From Isoptericola dokdonensis DS-3 (GTDB taxonomy: Bacteria; Actinomycetota; Actinomycetes; Actinomycetales; Cellulomonadaceae), in assembly GCF_001636295.1 (NCBI RefSeq), contig NZ_CP014209.1:1674001-1738000 (forward strand): a stretch of DNA of 64,000 bases, read 5' to 3'. The notes below the pieces were generated by a model. It had not been told where the DNA came from and did not search any database. It saw only the letters and a program-made list of their open reading frames with translations. This document shows positions 26,415-37,193 of this stretch, one piece after another (position 1 is the first letter of the stretch; each line of letters begins with the position of its first letter). A program made the position numbers and the translations under genes.

Positions 26415-26901
26415 CCCCCGGCCGCAGGTCGGCCGTCATGAGCAGCCCGACACCCCCGGCGAACGGCACCCGGTGGAACGACGACGCCCGTGCCACCTCG
26501 CGAAAGCCCCACCGCCGGTGCAGCTCGATCGACGCCGTGTTCGCGGCGTTGACGAGGTAGTGGACGGCGGCGGTGCGCGGGGCGAGCCAGGCCAGCCGAG
26601 CCTCGGTGAGCGCGGCCCCGACCCCCTGCCGCCGGTGCTCGGGGGCCACCGTCACACCGCCGAGGTAGTGCCCGGCGGGCGCGGGGCCGTCGGCGTCCGG
26701 GTAGAGGTGCGTCTTGGCCCAGCCGACGACCTCGCCGTCGACGACCGCGACGACCACGGTCCGCCCGGGGTCGAGGATCGCCGCCCGCACCGACTCGATC
26801 TGCACGGAGCGTTCCGCGGCCTGCTCGACCCGCTCGACCGCGGCCAGGTCCGCGACGGTCGCGGTGCGCACCCCACAGGCCTCCTGGGGGCCCGGGGTCA
26901 C
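26401..26901 (-). CDS. GNAT-family N-acetyltransferase
   Basis: A 166-residue acetyl-CoA-dependent acyltransferase. The CoA-binding motif is VTVAPEHRRQGVGAALTEARL, and LVNAANTASIELHRRWGFREV is motif B. Acceptor unknown. The GTG start at 26901 overlaps the stop of the NAD(P)HX repair gene (GTGA), so the two are translationally coupled. The 3-prime end overlaps the SDR gene. Confidence 0.88.
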   Translation of the reverse strand: MTPGPQEACGVRTATVADLAAVERVEQAAERSVQIESVRAAILDPGRTVVVAVVDGEVVGWAKTHLYPDADGPAPAGHYLGGVTVAPEHRRQGVGAALTEARLAWLAPRTAAVHYLVNAANTASIELHRRWGFREVARASSFHRVPFAGGVGLLMTADLRPGVSVS

Positions 26902-28496
26902 GGTGCGGCCCGGAGCGTGAGCAGGTCCGCGACGGTGCCGGGCACGGCGTCGGCGACGTCCAGCGCGGTGACCGGTCCTCCGGGGGTCGCCCGCTCAGCG
27001 GCGAGGCCGTGCACGAGCGCCGCGGCGGCCGCGACCTCGGCGGCGAGCGCCGGGTCGGCGACGACGGCGGCGGCCCGCCCGGCGAGCATCGCGCCGAGGA
27101 TCCCGGCAAGGACGTCCCCGGCACCGGCGGTGCCGAGCCAGGCGGGGGCGTCCGCCTGGGCGTAGACGACGCCGGGGCCGACGACGACGGTGACCGCGCC
27201 CTTGAGCAGGACGGTCGCGCCGGTGAGCTCGTGGGCGCGGCGGGTCCACCGCAGGGGTTCCGCCTCGACGTCGGCCCGGTGCACGTCGACGCCGTGACGA
27301 CGCAGCACGGTCCGCAGCTCCCCGGCGTGCGGGGTGAGGACGAACCAGGGCGGGCACCTCTCCTCGACGAGGCCGAGCCCGCCGGCGTCGAGGACGGCGG
27401 GCACCGGGCCGCGGGACAGCCCGGCGAGCTCGCCGCGCGCGGCGGCGAGGCCGGCCCGGCCGCGGGCGGTCTGCCCGTCGTCGGCGTCGTCGGCCGCGGG
27501 CGGGACCCCGGGCCCGACCACCCACGACTGGACGCGCCCGGGGGCGGTGACGACCTCGGGGCGGGCCGCGAGCACCGCGCGGGCTACGACGTCCGAGCCG
27601 CGGTAGCGCACCATCCCCGCGCCGGTGCGGGCGGCGGCGGTGGTCGCGAGCACGGCCGCCCCGGGATAGGTGGCGGTCCCGGCGACGACGCCGACGACGC
27701 CGCGCGTGTACTTGTGGTCCGCGGGGCCGGGGACGGGCCAGGCGGCCGCGACGTCCTCGGCGGCGAGCCGCCGCACGGCCGGGGCACCCGCCAGGTGCAG
27801 CCCGATGTCGACGACGCTGATGTCGCCCACCAGGTGCGCGGCCGGGGGCAGCAGGAGCCCGGGCTTGGCGGCGCCGAAGGTCACCGTCCGGTCGGCGCGC
27901 AGCACGGGACCGGGGACGGTGCCGTCGTCGACGCCGATCCCGGACGGGACGTCGACCGCCACGACCCAGGGCCTGCCGGTCACCGGGCCATGGTCAGCGG
28001 GGCCACCCGTCGCGTCGCCGGGCACGCCGGGCAGCCCGTCGGCGACCAGGGCTCGCACGACGTCGCCCCCCGTCCCCCGCAGCGGCCCGCACGCACCGAT
28101 CCCGACGAGCCCGTCGAGCACGACGTCGGCCCCGGCGACGTCATGGACCACGGACCGGACCCGTCCGGCATCGGAGGCGACGTCCACCGTGCGCCCGCCG
28201 GCGGCGCGCAGCGCGGCGAGCCCGCCGTCGTGCACCCGCTCGGCCGCCAGGACCGCGACGACCGCCAGCCCGCGGCGCGCGAGGTGCGCGCCCGCGTGCA
28301 GCGCGTCGCCGCCGTTGTTGCCCGCCCCCGCCAGGACGACCACGTGCGCGCCGCGGACGGACCGTCGTCGGGCCCGCAGGTCCGCCAGGACCGTGGTCGC
28401 CAGCGCGAACGCGGCCCTCTCCATGAGCGGCACCCCCGCGGCCAGCAGCGGCTCCTCGGCGGCGCGGACGTCGGTCGCGGACCAGGCACGGATCAT
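26898..28496 (-). CDS. nnr: Bifunctional NAD(P)HX epimerase/dehydratase
   Basis: Repairs hydrated NADH and NADPH. The N-terminal epimerase domain (about 1-235) has GAGNNGGDALHAGAHLARRG (N60, N61, D64 loop) and VDVPSGIGVDDG. The C-terminal ADP-dependent dehydratase domain (about 240-532, ribokinase-like) has VLTPHAGEL, VLLKGAVTVV and the diagnostic GTAGAGDVLAGILG. Total 532 residues, slightly longer than the usual 480-510 because of a Gly/Pro-rich insert near 140-175. ATG at 28496 is divergent from the LLM oxidoreductase gene. Confidence 0.95.
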   Translation of the reverse strand: MIRAWSATDVRAAEEPLLAAGVPLMERAAFALATTVLADLRARRRSVRGAHVVVLAGAGNNGGDALHAGAHLARRGLAVVAVLAAERVHDGGLAALRAAGGRTVDVASDAGRVRSVVHDVAGADVVLDGLVGIGACGPLRGTGGDVVRALVADGLPGVPGDATGGPADHGPVTGRPWVVAVDVPSGIGVDDGTVPGPVLRADRTVTFGAAKPGLLLPPAAHLVGDISVVDIGLHLAGAPAVRRLAAEDVAAAWPVPGPADHKYTRGVVGVVAGTATYPGAAVLATTAAARTGAGMVRYRGSDVVARAVLAARPEVVTAPGRVQSWVVGPGVPPAADDADDGQTARGRAGLAAARGELAGLSRGPVPAVLDAGGLGLVEERCPPWFVLTPHAGELRTVLRRHGVDVHRADVEAEPLRWTRRAHELTGATVLLKGAVTVVVGPGVVYAQADAPAWLGTAGAGDVLAGILGAMLAGRAAAVVADPALAAEVAAAAALVHGLAAERATPGGPVTALDVADAVPGTVADLLTLRAAP

Positions 28497-28553
28497 GGGG
28501 CCGATCCTCCCCCGCCAGGCGCGCTCGCGCAGTCAGGGGAATAGGGTCGAGGC

Positions 28554-29609
28554 ATGCGATTCGGACTCTTCATCCCGCAGGGCTGGCGGATGTCGCTCAC
28601 CGACGTCCCCCCGGAGCAGCACTGGGAGACGATGCTCTCCCTCCTCCACTACGCCGACAACGCCGCGTCCGGGGAGGCGGTCCCGGGCGGCGACTGGGCG
28701 TGGGACTCGGTCTGGGTGTACGACCACTTCCACACCGTCCCCGTGCCGAGCACCGAGGCGACGCACGAGGCGTGGTCGCTCATGGCGGCGTTCGCGGCGT
28801 CGTCGCAGCGCGTCAAGCTGGGCCAGATGTGCACCTGCATGGCGTACCGCGAGCCGACCTACCTCGCGAAGGTCGCGTCCACGGTGGACGCCATCTCCGG
28901 GGGCCGCGTCCAGATGGGCATCGGTGCCGGCTGGTACGAGCACGAGTGGCGCGCGTACGGCTACGGCTTCCCGACGGCGGGCGAGCGCCTGCGTGCCCTC
29001 GACGAGGGCGTGCAGATCATGACGCGCATGTGGCGCACCGGCTCGTCGGGCAGGTTCGACGGCGAGCGGTACCAGGTCGACGGGGCGCTGTGCTACCCGC
29101 AGCCGCTGCAGCAGCTCCCGGTCGGCGACGGGGGTGCGGCGGTGCCGAGCATCCCGCTGTGGATCGCCGGCGGGGGCGAGAAGAAGACGCTCCGCATCGC
29201 CGCGCAGCACGCCCAGTACACGAACTTCGCGGGCCGGCCCGACGAGTTCGACCACAAGTCCCGCATCCTCGCGGACCACTGCCGCGACCTGGGGCGGGAC
29301 GTCGACGAGATCACCCGGTCCGCCAACTACAACGTCGTCATCGGCGAGAACCAGGCCGAGGTCGACGACAAGCTCGCGTGGATCGAGGCGCACTACACGA
29401 AGCACGTCTCCGCCGAGCGGGGCGCGCAGGAGGTCGAGAGCTGGCGCAACGGGCCGCTCGTCGGCACGCCCGAGCAGATCGCCGAGACCCTCACCGACCT
29501 CAAGGCCCGTGGCATGACGTACGCGATCACCTACTTCGCGAACGCGGCCGCCGACCGCGACCAGATCGAGCTCTTCCAGCGCCAGGTCGTCCCCCACCTC
29601 CAGGACTGA
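28554..29609 (+). CDS. LLM-class F420-dependent oxidoreductase
   Basis: Luciferase-like TIM-barrel enzyme, 351 residues, predicted to use coenzyme F420 as in most actinobacterial relatives. MRFGLFIPQGW, VWVYDHFHTVP, LGQMCTCMAYR, VDAISGGRVQMGIGAGWYEHE and IPLWIAGGGEKKTLR are the conserved barrel segments. Reaction unknown. TAGGGT lies 6 nt before the ATG, consistent with a leaderless mRNA. A strong bidirectional hairpin follows at 29627. Confidence 0.92.
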   Translation: MRFGLFIPQGWRMSLTDVPPEQHWETMLSLLHYADNAASGEAVPGGDWAWDSVWVYDHFHTVPVPSTEATHEAWSLMAAFAASSQRVKLGQMCTCMAYREPTYLAKVASTVDAISGGRVQMGIGAGWYEHEWRAYGYGFPTAGERLRALDEGVQIMTRMWRTGSSGRFDGERYQVDGALCYPQPLQQLPVGDGGAAVPSIPLWIAGGGEKKTLRIAAQHAQYTNFAGRPDEFDHKSRILADHCRDLGRDVDEITRSANYNVVIGENQAEVDDKLAWIEAHYTKHVSAERGAQEVESWRNGPLVGTPEQIAETLTDLKARGMTYAITYFANAAADRDQIELFQRQVVPHLQD

Positions 29610-29626
29610 CCGCTCCCCGCCGGGCA

Positions 29627-29670
29627 TGCGACGAGGGCCCGTCCGCTGCGGCGGACGGGCCCTCGTCGCA
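29627..29670. terminator. Perfect 20-bp hairpin between LLM gene and acpS
   Basis: Arms 29627-29646 and 29651-29670 are exactly complementary with a TGCG loop. It sits 18 bp after the LLM stop and 20 bp before the acpS stop, so it likely terminates both convergent transcripts. Confidence 0.85.
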
Positions 29671-29689
29671 CGGGCGGCACCGAAGGGGG

Positions 29690-30040
29690 TCAGCCTTCGG
29701 CGACCACCATCGCCGAGGCGATGCCGGCGTCGTGCGAGATCGACAGGTGCCAGTGCTTCACGCCGAGCTCGTCGGCGCGTGCCTGCACCGTCCCGCGCAG
29801 CTCGACCTGCGGGGGCCCGCCGACCACGCGGTGCACGGTGGCGTCGTGCCAGTGCATCGTCCCGGGGGCGCCGAGCGCCTTGGCGATCGCCTCCTTGGCG
29901 GCGAACCGGGCCGCCAGGGACGACGCCGGCAGGTCACGTTCGACCTCCGTGAAGAGCTTCTCCCGCAGTCGCGGCGTCCGCTCGAGGGTCGCCATGAAGC
30001 GCTCGACGTCGACGACGTCGATCCCCACCCCGACGATCAT
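29690..30040 (-). CDS. acpS: Holo-acyl-carrier-protein synthase
   Basis: Transfers the 4-phosphopantetheine arm from CoA to acyl carrier protein. It has 116 residues, normal for AcpS. The Mg-binding residues are D8 ([12 protein letters not shown]) and E50 ([14 protein letters not shown]), and [13 protein letters not shown] closes the fold. ATG at 30040 follows glmS by 37 bp on the same strand, so the two are probably co-transcribed. Confidence 0.95.
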   Translation of the reverse strand: MIVGVGIDVVDVERFMATLERTPRLREKLFTEVERDLPASSLAARFAAKEAIAKALGAPGTMHWHDATVHRVVGGPPQVELRGTVQARADELGVKHWHLSISHDAGIASAMVVAEG

Positions 30041-30077
30041 CCGCGCACCCCTCTGCGTCCTGCGGTGGCGGTCGAGG

Positions 30078-31976
30078 TCACTCGACGGTGACGGACTTGG
30101 CCAGGTTGCGCGGCTGGTCGACGTCGAGGCCCTTGGCGGACGCCAGCGCCATCGCGAAGATCTGCAGCGGGACGACGGCGAGCAGCGGCTGGAGCAGGGA
30201 CGGCGCCTGCGGGATCCAGAAGATCTCGTCGGCGTACGCGCGCACCGCGTCGTCGCCGTCCTCGGCGATGACGAGGGTGCGGGCACCGCGGGCGCGGATC
30301 TCCTGGATGTTCGACACCATCTTGGAGTGCAGCTGGTCGCGGCCGCGCGGCGACGGCACGACGACGAACACGGGCTGCCCCTCGTCGATGAGCGCGATGG
30401 GGCCGTGCTTGAGCTCGCCCGCGGCGAAGCCCTCCGCGTGGATGTACGCGAGCTCCTTGAGCTTCAGCGCACCCTCCATCGCGACGGGGTAGCCGACGTG
30501 CCGGCCGAGGAACAGCACCTTGTCGGCGTCCTTCATGGAGCGTGCGGTGGCCCGCACGTACTCGCCGCGCTCGATGACGGTCTGGACCTTGCGGGCCATG
30601 TCCCGCAGCTCGTCCATGATCTGCGTGACCTCGTCGGGGTACTTGTTGCCGCGCAGCTGCGCGAGGTAGAGCCCGAGGACGTACGCGGCGGTGATCTGCG
30701 CGAGGAACGCCTTGGTGGACGCCACGGCGATCTCGGGGCCGGCGTGCGTGTAGAGCACGGCGTCGGACTCGCGCGGGATGGTGGAGCCGTTGGTGTTGAC
30801 GATCGCGAGGACCTTGGCGCCCTGCTCGCGGGCGTGGCGGACGGCCATGAGGGTGTCCATCGTCTCGCCGGACTGCGAGATCGCCACGACGAGGGTGCGC
30901 TCGTCCACGATGGGGTCGCGGTAGCGGAACTCGTGGGCGAGCTCGACCTCGACGGGGATGCGGCACCAGTGCTCGATGGCGTACTTGGCGACGTGCCCGG
31001 CGTAGGCGGCGGTGCCGCACGCGATGACGATGATCTTGTCGACGCTGCGCAGCACGGACTCGTCGATGCGGAGGTCGTCGAGCACGATCCGGCCCGCGGT
31101 GTCGGTCCGGCCCAGCAGGGTGTCGGCGACGGCGTGCGGCTGGTCGTGGATCTCCTTGTCCATAAAGGACTCGAAGCCGCCCTTCTCGGCGGCGGCGGCG
31201 TCCCAGTCCACGGTGAACCGGCGGCCCTCGGCAGGGTTGCCGTCGAAGTCCGACACCTCGACGGAGCCCGGGGTGATGGTGACGATCTGGTCCTGACCGA
31301 GCTCCAGGGCCTCCTTGGTGTGCTCGACGAACGCGGCGACGTCGGACCCGAGGAAGTTCTCCCCCTCACCGATCCCGACGACGAGCGGCGAGTCGTGCCG
31401 CGCGCCCACCACCGTGTCGGGGGCGTCGGCGTGCACGGCGAGCAGCGTGAACGTGCCGTCGAGCCGGCGGGCCGTGGCGGCCATCGCGGCGGTCAGGTCA
31501 CCGGCGGCGCGGTACTCGCGGGCGAGGAGCTGGGCGGCGACCTCGGTGTCGGTGTCCGACAGGAAGACGGCACCGTCGGCCGCGAGCTCGGCGCGCAGCT
31601 CGCTGAAGTTCTCGATGATCCCGTTGTGGATGACGGCGAGGCGGTCGTCGTCCGCGAGGTGCGGGTGCGCGTTGACGTCCGTGGGCCCGCCGTGCGTCGC
31701 CCAGCGGGTGTGCCCGATGGCGGCGGTCGCGTCGGGCAGCGGGTGCGCGGCGATCTCCGAGACGAGGTTGTCGAGCTTGCCGGCCTTCTTCGCGAAGGCG
31801 GCCTGCGCGCTCCCCGGGCCGACGAGCGCGACGCCCGCCGAGTCGTACCCCCGGTACTCGAGACGCTTGAGGCCCGCGAGCGCGACCTCCAGCGGGCGCA
31901 CGGAGGCGAGACGCTCCGCGTCCACCGCTTCGGACGAACCCAGGCCTGCTCCGGCGTAGCCGACGATCCCACACAT
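30078..31976 (-). CDS. glmS: Glutamine-fructose-6-phosphate aminotransferase (isomerising)
   Basis: Makes glucosamine-6-phosphate for peptidoglycan and other amino sugars. It has 632 residues. The N-terminal glutaminase domain starts Met-Cys-Gly-Ile-Val, with Cys2 becoming the nucleophile after Met removal, and contains GHTRWATHG. Two SIS sugar-isomerase domains follow ([37 protein letters not shown]), and the C-terminal NLAKSVTVE carries the catalytic lysine. A TAGACT hexamer is 7 nt before the ATG. No glmS ribozyme is seen. With glmM 3 kb away it covers two steps to UDP-GlcNAc. Confidence 0.97.
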   Translation of the reverse strand: MCGIVGYAGAGLGSSEAVDAERLASVRPLEVALAGLKRLEYRGYDSAGVALVGPGSAQAAFAKKAGKLDNLVSEIAAHPLPDATAAIGHTRWATHGGPTDVNAHPHLADDDRLAVIHNGIIENFSELRAELAADGAVFLSDTDTEVAAQLLAREYRAAGDLTAAMAATARRLDGTFTLLAVHADAPDTVVGARHDSPLVVGIGEGENFLGSDVAAFVEHTKEALELGQDQIVTITPGSVEVSDFDGNPAEGRRFTVDWDAAAAEKGGFESFMDKEIHDQPHAVADTLLGRTDTAGRIVLDDLRIDESVLRSVDKIIVIACGTAAYAGHVAKYAIEHWCRIPVEVELAHEFRYRDPIVDERTLVVAISQSGETMDTLMAVRHAREQGAKVLAIVNTNGSTIPRESDAVLYTHAGPEIAVASTKAFLAQITAAYVLGLYLAQLRGNKYPDEVTQIMDELRDMARKVQTVIERGEYVRATARSMKDADKVLFLGRHVGYPVAMEGALKLKELAYIHAEGFAAGELKHGPIALIDEGQPVFVVVPSPRGRDQLHSKMVSNIQEIRARGARTLVIAEDGDDAVRAYADEIFWIPQAPSLLQPLLAVVPLQIFAMALASAKGLDVDQPRNLAKSVTVE

Positions 31977-32093
31977 GCCGAGGAGTCTACCGAGCCTGCG
32001 ACACGTTCCGACGTGCCCCTGTCCGGCCCTCCGACCGCCCCCGCAGACCTGCGGGCTTGCGCCCGGTACCCCGGCCTCGGGCAGAATCGGCGG

Positions 32094-33116
32094 GTGACCC
32101 TTGCCAGCGCGTCCTCCTCGTCGGGCGCCGACACCCCGGTGACCGCGCCGAACCCGCTGGTCGAGCACCTGTCCCGGTTCGCGCCCGCCTCCCCGTACGT
32201 CGACTTCGACCGGGCCGCGTGGAGCCGCCTGTCCGAGCAGACGCCGCTCCCGCTGACCGACGCGGACGTCGAGCGGCTGCGGGGCCTGGGCGACCCCATC
32301 GACCTCGCGGAGGTCGACGCCGTCTACCGGCCGCTGTCCCGGCTGCTCAACCTGTACGTGCGGGCGACCGCCGGGCTGCACCGGGCGACGTCGACGTTCC
32401 TCGGCGAGGACCCGCCCCGCACCCCGTACGTCATCGGTGTCGCCGGGTCGGTTGCCGTCGGCAAGTCGACGACGGCGCGCGTGCTGCGCGAGATGATGGC
32501 GCGCTGGCCGGACACCCCGAACGTCGAGCTCATCACGACCGACGGGTTCCTCCACCCCAACGCGGAGCTGGCGCGCCGCGGGCTCATGGACCGCAAGGGC
32601 TTCCCCGAGTCGTACGACCGCCGCGCGCTCATCCGGTTCCTGTCGAAGGTCAAGGCGGGGCAGGCGGAGGTCCGGGCACCGGTCTACTCGCACGTCGTCT
32701 ACGACATCGTGCCCGGCGAGGAGCAGGTCGTGCACCGCCCGGACGTCCTCATCGTCGAGGGGCTCAACGTGCTGCAGCCCGCCCGCCCGGCGACGTCGGA
32801 CGGCACGACGCTCGCCGTGAGCGACTTCTTCGACTTCTCCATCTACGTCGACGCGCGCACCCGCAACGTGCGCCAGTGGTACGTCGACCGGTTCCTCAAG
32901 CTGCGGCGGACGGCGTTCAGCCGCCCCGAGTCGTACTTCCGCCGCTACGCCGACCTGTCCGACGCGGAGGCGACGGAGCGGGCGCTGAGCATCTGGGAGT
33001 CGATCAACGCCCCGAACCTGGAGCAGAACGTGCTGCCCACCCGGGGGCGGGCGACGCTCGTCCTGACCAAGGGCGCCGACCACTCCGTCCAGCGGGTGCG
33101 GCTGCGCAAGCTCTGA
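32094..33116 (+). CDS. coaA: Type I pantothenate kinase
   Basis: Phosphorylates pantothenate, the first step of CoA synthesis. It has 340 residues. The P-loop is [12 protein letters not shown] (115-126). [47 protein letters not shown] and FDFSIYVDA are all hallmarks of bacterial PanK-I. GTG at 32094 was chosen because CAGAAT lies 6 nt upstream; there is no Shine-Dalgarno. It is divergent from glmS and ends 3 bp before the convergent DedA gene. Confidence 0.95.
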   Translation: MTLASASSSSGADTPVTAPNPLVEHLSRFAPASPYVDFDRAAWSRLSEQTPLPLTDADVERLRGLGDPIDLAEVDAVYRPLSRLLNLYVRATAGLHRATSTFLGEDPPRTPYVIGVAGSVAVGKSTTARVLREMMARWPDTPNVELITTDGFLHPNAELARRGLMDRKGFPESYDRRALIRFLSKVKAGQAEVRAPVYSHVVYDIVPGEEQVVHRPDVLIVEGLNVLQPARPATSDGTTLAVSDFFDFSIYVDARTRNVRQWYVDRFLKLRRTAFSRPESYFRRYADLSDAEATERALSIWESINAPNLEQNVLPTRGRATLVLTKGADHSVQRVRLRKL

Positions 33117-33119
33117 GGC

Positions 33120-33848
33120 TCAGCGGGTAGCGTCCTCGGTCGCGGCGGCCTCGGCCACCGCCTCGGCCGCGGCCGCGTCGACGTCCTTCTCCGTGGGGAG
33201 CGGCGCGTGCTCGCGCATCTCCTCCAGGACCTCCTCGCGCGGCGTGAAGATCTGCACCACCCGGTCGACGAGCACGCCGAGCACGCCGCCGCCGATCACG
33301 CCGACGACCATCGCCAGGAGCGGGTCGTGGCCGAGCGCCTCGGCCGCCACCAGGCCGATCGCCGTCGAGTAGCCGACCCACAGGACCGCCGCGATGGCGG
33401 AGAACGTCGTGAAGCGCCGCTGCGGGTACCCCACGGCGCCGGCGGTCATGTTGACCGCGACGCGACCCACGGGGATGTACCGGGCGGCGATGATGAAGAC
33501 GGCACCACGCCGCGACAGGGCGCGCCGCGCCCACGAGACCGCCTTGCGGCCGCGGGCCGAGCGGAGCATCCCGATGCGTTCGGTGCCGAACCTCCGGCCG
33601 AGCATGTAGGCGACCTGGTCGCCGAGCCAGGCACCGATGCCGGCGATCGGGGCGATCAGCCAGATCCACGGCACCCCGGACGCCTCCGCGGAGATCACCA
33701 GGGTGACGAGCACCGACTCGCTGGGCACGGGCGGGAAGAACCCGTCGATGAACGCCGAGGCGAACATCGCGGGATAGATCCACAGGGACGCGGCGACGTC
33801 CAGGATCCAGGCCTCGACCTGGTCGAGCATCGCGGTCAGTCCCAGCAC
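33120..33848 (-). CDS. DedA-family membrane protein
   Basis: A 242-residue integral membrane protein. The DedA pattern is clear: FIDGFFPPVPSESVLVTL (re-entrant loop), APIAGIGAWLGDQVAYMLGR, ARYIPVGRVAVNMTAGAVG, then two C-terminal spans. Members of this family transport or flip undecaprenyl phosphate or other lipids; function here is inferred. A charged 45-residue cytoplasmic tail ends the protein. The GTG start has GAGGA upstream; ATG at 33830 is an alternative. Confidence 0.92.
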   Translation of the reverse strand: MLGLTAMLDQVEAWILDVAASLWIYPAMFASAFIDGFFPPVPSESVLVTLVISAEASGVPWIWLIAPIAGIGAWLGDQVAYMLGRRFGTERIGMLRSARGRKAVSWARRALSRRGAVFIIAARYIPVGRVAVNMTAGAVGYPQRRFTTFSAIAAVLWVGYSTAIGLVAAEALGHDPLLAMVVGVIGGGVLGVLVDRVVQIFTPREEVLEEMREHAPLPTEKDVDAAAAEAVAEAAATEDATR

Positions 33849-34014
33849 GCAGTCCTCGGTTCGTCCGCCGGGACGGACCCGGCTGCGGGTGGCACCGTGC
33901 GGTGCCTGGGACCAGCGTAGGGGGCGACGGGCCGCTCGCCGTATCGGGGATGTCCCGGGTCGTCCCCTGAACAGCCAACGTTCACAGAGGTTTCACCCCG
34001 GCAGCACGACGCCG

Positions 34015-34689
34015 TCAGGGCAGAGCGAAGCCCAGCCCGGCCGCGGCGGGCGCCGGGTCGGGGGTGCCGGCCCAGAACCGCACCATGTTGTCGTTCGAGG
34101 TGAGCGAGCGCGTCTCCGCGCCGTCGAGGTACAGGCGCCCGCCGAGGTGGTCGGTCTCGTGCTGCACGATGCGGGCGGACCATCCGGTCAGGACGTCGTC
34201 GAACGGCACCCCGTGCTCGTCCTGACCCGTGAGGCGCACCCGGCGGGGACGGGCGACGACGGCCTGCCAGCCGCTGACCGACAGGCAGCCCTCGAAGAAC
34301 GCCACGGACACCGGCCCGGCGTCGTCCGCCGGGAGCGGCTCGTACCGCGGGTTGACGAGCACCCGGAACCCGAGGTCCGCGCGCTCGCGCGGGTCGCCCG
34401 GGAGCCCGCGGTCCTCGCAGACGGCGAGCGCGAGCCCCAGACCGACCTGCGGCGCGGCGAGGCCCACGCCGGGAGCGGCGTGCATGGTGCGTCGCATCGC
34501 CTCGACCAGCCGGGGCAGCTCGTCACCGAGCTGGCCCGTGTACGGGGCGGCCGGGGTGCGCAGCACCGGGTCGCCCGCCTGCACGATCGGCAGCACGCCC
34601 GGCTGCTCGGGCCGCGCGAACGCGACGTCGAGCAGGTCCGCCACCGCGTCGCGCAGCTCCGGCACGACGCCGCCCGTCCACCCGGTCAC
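34015..34689 (-). CDS. def: Peptide deformylase
   Basis: Removes the formyl group from nascent proteins. It has 224 residues, with a roughly 35-residue N-terminal extension of the actinobacterial type. Motif [12 protein letters not shown] (74-84), motif [10 protein letters not shown] with metal ligand C135, and motif [12 protein letters not shown] with H177, E178 and H181 are complete. GTG at 34689 overlaps the glmM stop (GTGA). Confidence 0.95.
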   Translation of the reverse strand: MTGWTGGVVPELRDAVADLLDVAFARPEQPGVLPIVQAGDPVLRTPAAPYTGQLGDELPRLVEAMRRTMHAAPGVGLAAPQVGLGLALAVCEDRGLPGDPRERADLGFRVLVNPRYEPLPADDAGPVSVAFFEGCLSVSGWQAVVARPRRVRLTGQDEHGVPFDDVLTGWSARIVQHETDHLGGRLYLDGAETRSLTSNDNMVRFWAGTPDPAPAAAGLGFALP

Positions 34690-36050
34690 AGGGCCAGCCG
34701 CTCCCGCACCACGGCGGCGAGGGTCTCCGCGACGCCGTCGGCCTGCGTCTGCGTCGCCGCCTCCACCATCACGCGCACGACCGGCTCCGTGCCGGACGGG
34801 CGCAGCAGCACGCGGCCGGTGTCGCCCAGCAGCGACTCCGCGTGCGCGACGGCGGCGAGGACCCCGTCGTCGTCGCCCGCCCGGGAGCGGTCGACGCCCT
34901 TGACGTTGACGAGGGTCTGGGGCAGGCGCGGGATCTCGGCGGCGAGGTCGGCGAGACGCCGGCCCGACGCCTTCACCCGGGCGGCCAGGTGCAGCGCGGT
35001 GAGGATGCCGTCCCCGGTGGTGGCGTGCTCGGCCAGGATGATGTGACCGGACTGCTCGCCGCCGAGCCCGAACCCGCCCGCGCGCATCGCCTCCAGGACG
35101 TAGCGGTCGCCGACGCCGGTCTGCAGCGTCGCGATGCCCGCCTTCTTCATGGCGAGCAGCAGACCGAGGTTGCTCATCACCGTCACCACGAGGGTGTCGC
35201 CGGTGAGGCGCCCCTCGTCCTTCAGGGCCTTGGCGAGGATGCCGAGGATCTGGTCGCCGTCGACGAGCACGCCGCCGTGGTCCACCGCGAGACAGCGGTC
35301 CGCGTCACCGTCGAACGCGACGCCGAAGTCGGCCTCGGCCGCCACGACGACCGCCTGGAGCTGCTCCGGGTGGGTGGAGCCCGCCTTCTCGTTGATGTTC
35401 CGGCCGTCGGGGCTCGCGTTGATGACGACGACGTCGGCACCCGCCGCGCGCAGCGCCTCCGGCCCGATCTGGCTCGCGGCACCGTTCGCCGCGTCCACGG
35501 CGATGCGCAGGCCCTCCAGCGGGCGGTGGTCCGCCGTCGTGCCGATGCTGGCGGTGAGGTGGTCGACGTACTGCTGGGCGGCGATGCCGGTGTCGGTCCG
35601 CATGCGGCCGACCTCGGCACCGACCGGCAGCTCGCGCTGCACGTGCAGGTGCTGCTCGATCTCGTCCTCGACCTGGTCGTCGAGCTTGAGCCCGCCGCGC
35701 GCGAAGAACTTGATGCCGTTGTCCGGCATCGCGTTGTGCGACGCCGACACCATGACCCCGAGATCGGCGTGCATCGCCCCGACCAGGTAGGCCAGCGCGG
35801 GCGTGGGCACCACGCCCAGGTTGACGACGTCGACGCCGGCGCTCGCCAGACCCGCCGCGACCGCCGCCGACAGGAACTCGCCGGACACCCGCGGGTCCCG
35901 GGCGACCACGGCACGCGGCCGGTGCGTCGCGCCCTCGTCACCGGCACCGAGCACGTGCGCCGCGGCGCTGCCCAGGTCGAGCGCGAGGGCCGCGGTCACG
36001 TCCCGGTTCGCCAGGCCACGGACCCCGTCCGTGCCGAAAAGTCGTCCCAT
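34686..36050 (-). CDS. glmM: Phosphoglucosamine mutase
   Basis: Converts glucosamine-6-phosphate to glucosamine-1-phosphate for UDP-GlcNAc. It has 454 residues. The phosphorylated serine is S104 in [14 protein letters not shown]. The metal loop is FDGDADRC, the sugar loop GGEQSGHI, and the phosphate-binding loop [15 protein letters not shown] at 36050 has GAGGA at good spacing. The rplM-rpsI-glmM order is common in actinobacteria. Confidence 0.97.
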   Translation of the reverse strand: MGRLFGTDGVRGLANRDVTAALALDLGSAAAHVLGAGDEGATHRPRAVVARDPRVSGEFLSAAVAAGLASAGVDVVNLGVVPTPALAYLVGAMHADLGVMVSASHNAMPDNGIKFFARGGLKLDDQVEDEIEQHLHVQRELPVGAEVGRMRTDTGIAAQQYVDHLTASIGTTADHRPLEGLRIAVDAANGAASQIGPEALRAAGADVVVINASPDGRNINEKAGSTHPEQLQAVVVAAEADFGVAFDGDADRCLAVDHGGVLVDGDQILGILAKALKDEGRLTGDTLVVTVMSNLGLLLAMKKAGIATLQTGVGDRYVLEAMRAGGFGLGGEQSGHIILAEHATTGDGILTALHLAARVKASGRRLADLAAEIPRLPQTLVNVKGVDRSRAGDDDGVLAAVAHAESLLGDTGRVLLRPSGTEPVVRVMVEAATQTQADGVAETLAAVVRERLAL

Positions 36051-36120
36051 CAGCTGTCCTCCTCGTCGGGCACCCGGTCGATCGGAGTGCCGCTGCGAAC
36101 CGCTCGTCGTCGGAGCGGAG

Positions 36121-36140
36121 GTCCGGGCACCCGCCCGGAC
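36121..36140. other. Short hairpin in the rpsI-glmM gap
   Basis: GTCCGGGC-ACCC-GCCCGGAC, an 8-bp perfect stem between the rpsI terminator and the glmM start. It may add to termination or act in the glmM leader. Confidence 0.45.
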
Positions 36141-36171
36141 GGCCCGGGGCGACACGGCCCCGGACGCGCGG

Positions 36172-36205
36172 ACGGCCCCGCCGGAACGAGTTCCGACGGG
36201 GCCGT
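36172..36205 (-). terminator. rpsI terminator hairpin
   Basis: Arms ACGGCCCCGCCGGAA (36172-36186) and TTCCGACGGGGCCGT (36191-36205) pair over 15 positions with one mismatch and a 4-nt loop, 17 bp after the rpsI stop. Confidence 0.75.
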
Positions 36206-36222
36206 GCGCCAAGCACTGAGGA

Positions 36223-36711
36223 TCAGCGCTTCGAGTACTGCGGAGCCTTGCGGGCCTTCTTGAGACCGGCCTTCTTGCTCTCCACCGCACGCGGGTCACG
36301 CGTGAGGAAGCCGGCCTTCTTCAGGGCGGCACGGTTCGCGTCACGGTCGATCTCGTTCAGCGCACGGGAGATCCCGAGGCGCAGCGCGCCGGCCTGGCCG
36401 GAGGGGCCACCGCCGGTGATGCGGGCGATGACGTCGAAACGGCCCTCGACCTCGACCAGCTTCAGCGGGTCGTTGACGAGCTGCTGGTGCACCTTGTTCG
36501 GGAAGTAGTCCTCGAGGGTGCGACCGTTGATCGTCCACTGGCCGGAGCCGGGGACGAGGCGCACGCGCGCCACGGCCTCCTTGCGACGGCCCAGCGCCTG
36601 CCCGGGGGCAGTGATGGACTGACCGCCGTTGGCCACGGGGGCAGCGGTCTCGGTGGTGTAGTTGCTGGGCGTGTTCTCGTCCAGCTCGGTGTCGACGGTG
36701 GTGTCAGCCAC
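36223..36711 (-). CDS. rpsI: 30S ribosomal protein S9
   Basis: Component of the 30S head whose C-terminal tail reaches P-site tRNA. It has 162 residues. The first 38 or so ([17 protein letters not shown] onward) are the acidic extension common in actinobacteria. The conserved core begins [17 protein letters not shown] and ends [12 protein letters not shown], the invariant tail. GTG start at 36711, 32 bp after rplM. Co-transcribed with rplM. Confidence 0.97.
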   Translation of the reverse strand: MADTTVDTELDENTPSNYTTETAAPVANGGQSITAPGQALGRRKEAVARVRLVPGSGQWTINGRTLEDYFPNKVHQQLVNDPLKLVEVEGRFDVIARITGGGPSGQAGALRLGISRALNEIDRDANRAALKKAGFLTRDPRAVESKKAGLKKARKAPQYSKR

Positions 36712-36743
36712 TGAAATTCCTTCGCTTCGCGTCTGGCAGCGGC

Positions 36744-37193
36744 TCAGGCCTGCTGCGAAACCTGGGTGATCTCGAACGGCTGGGGCTGCTGAGCCGCGTG
36801 CGGGTGCTCCGCGCCACGGTAGACCTTCAGCTTCTTGAGCTGGTCGCGCCCGAGCGTGTTCTTGGGGAGCATGCCCCGGACGGCCTTCTCGACGGCCCGC
36901 TCCGGGTTGTTGTCGAGCAGCTCGCCGTAGCTCACGGAGCGGAGCCCGCCCGGGTAGCCGGAGTGGCGGTAGGCCAGCTTCGTCTCGCGCTTGTTGCCGG
37001 ACAGGGCGACCTTGTCCGCGTTGATGACGATGACGAAGTCACCGCCGTCGACGTGCGGAGCGAAGGTCGGCTTGTGCTTCCCGCGCAGGAGCGTGGCGAC
37101 CTGGCTGGCCAGTCGGCCCAGGACGACGTCGGTAGCGTCGACGACGTGCCAGGTGGCCTGGACGTCGCCGGGCTTCGGGGTGTACGTACGCAC
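36744..37193 (-). CDS. rplM: 50S ribosomal protein L13
   Basis: Early-assembly 50S protein, 149 residues. [28 protein letters not shown] and the [29 protein letters not shown] and [12 protein letters not shown] segments identify it. GTG start at 37193 with an AAAAGGTGA tract upstream. First gene of the rplM-rpsI pair; a TTGACC/TAGACT promoter lies about 170 bp upstream. Confidence 0.97.
   Translation of the reverse strand: MRTYTPKPGDVQATWHVVDATDVVLGRLASQVATLLRGKHKPTFAPHVDGGDFVIVINADKVALSGNKRETKLAYRHSGYPGGLRSVSYGELLDNNPERAVEKAVRGMLPKNTLGRDQLKKLKVYRGAEHPHAAQQPQPFEITQVSQQA

Noticed and set aside
31977..32093. glmS ribozyme or riboswitch upstream of glmS
   Set aside because: The gap is only 117 bp, shared with coaA, and the predicted -10 is 7 nt before the glmS ATG, leaving no leader for a riboswitch.
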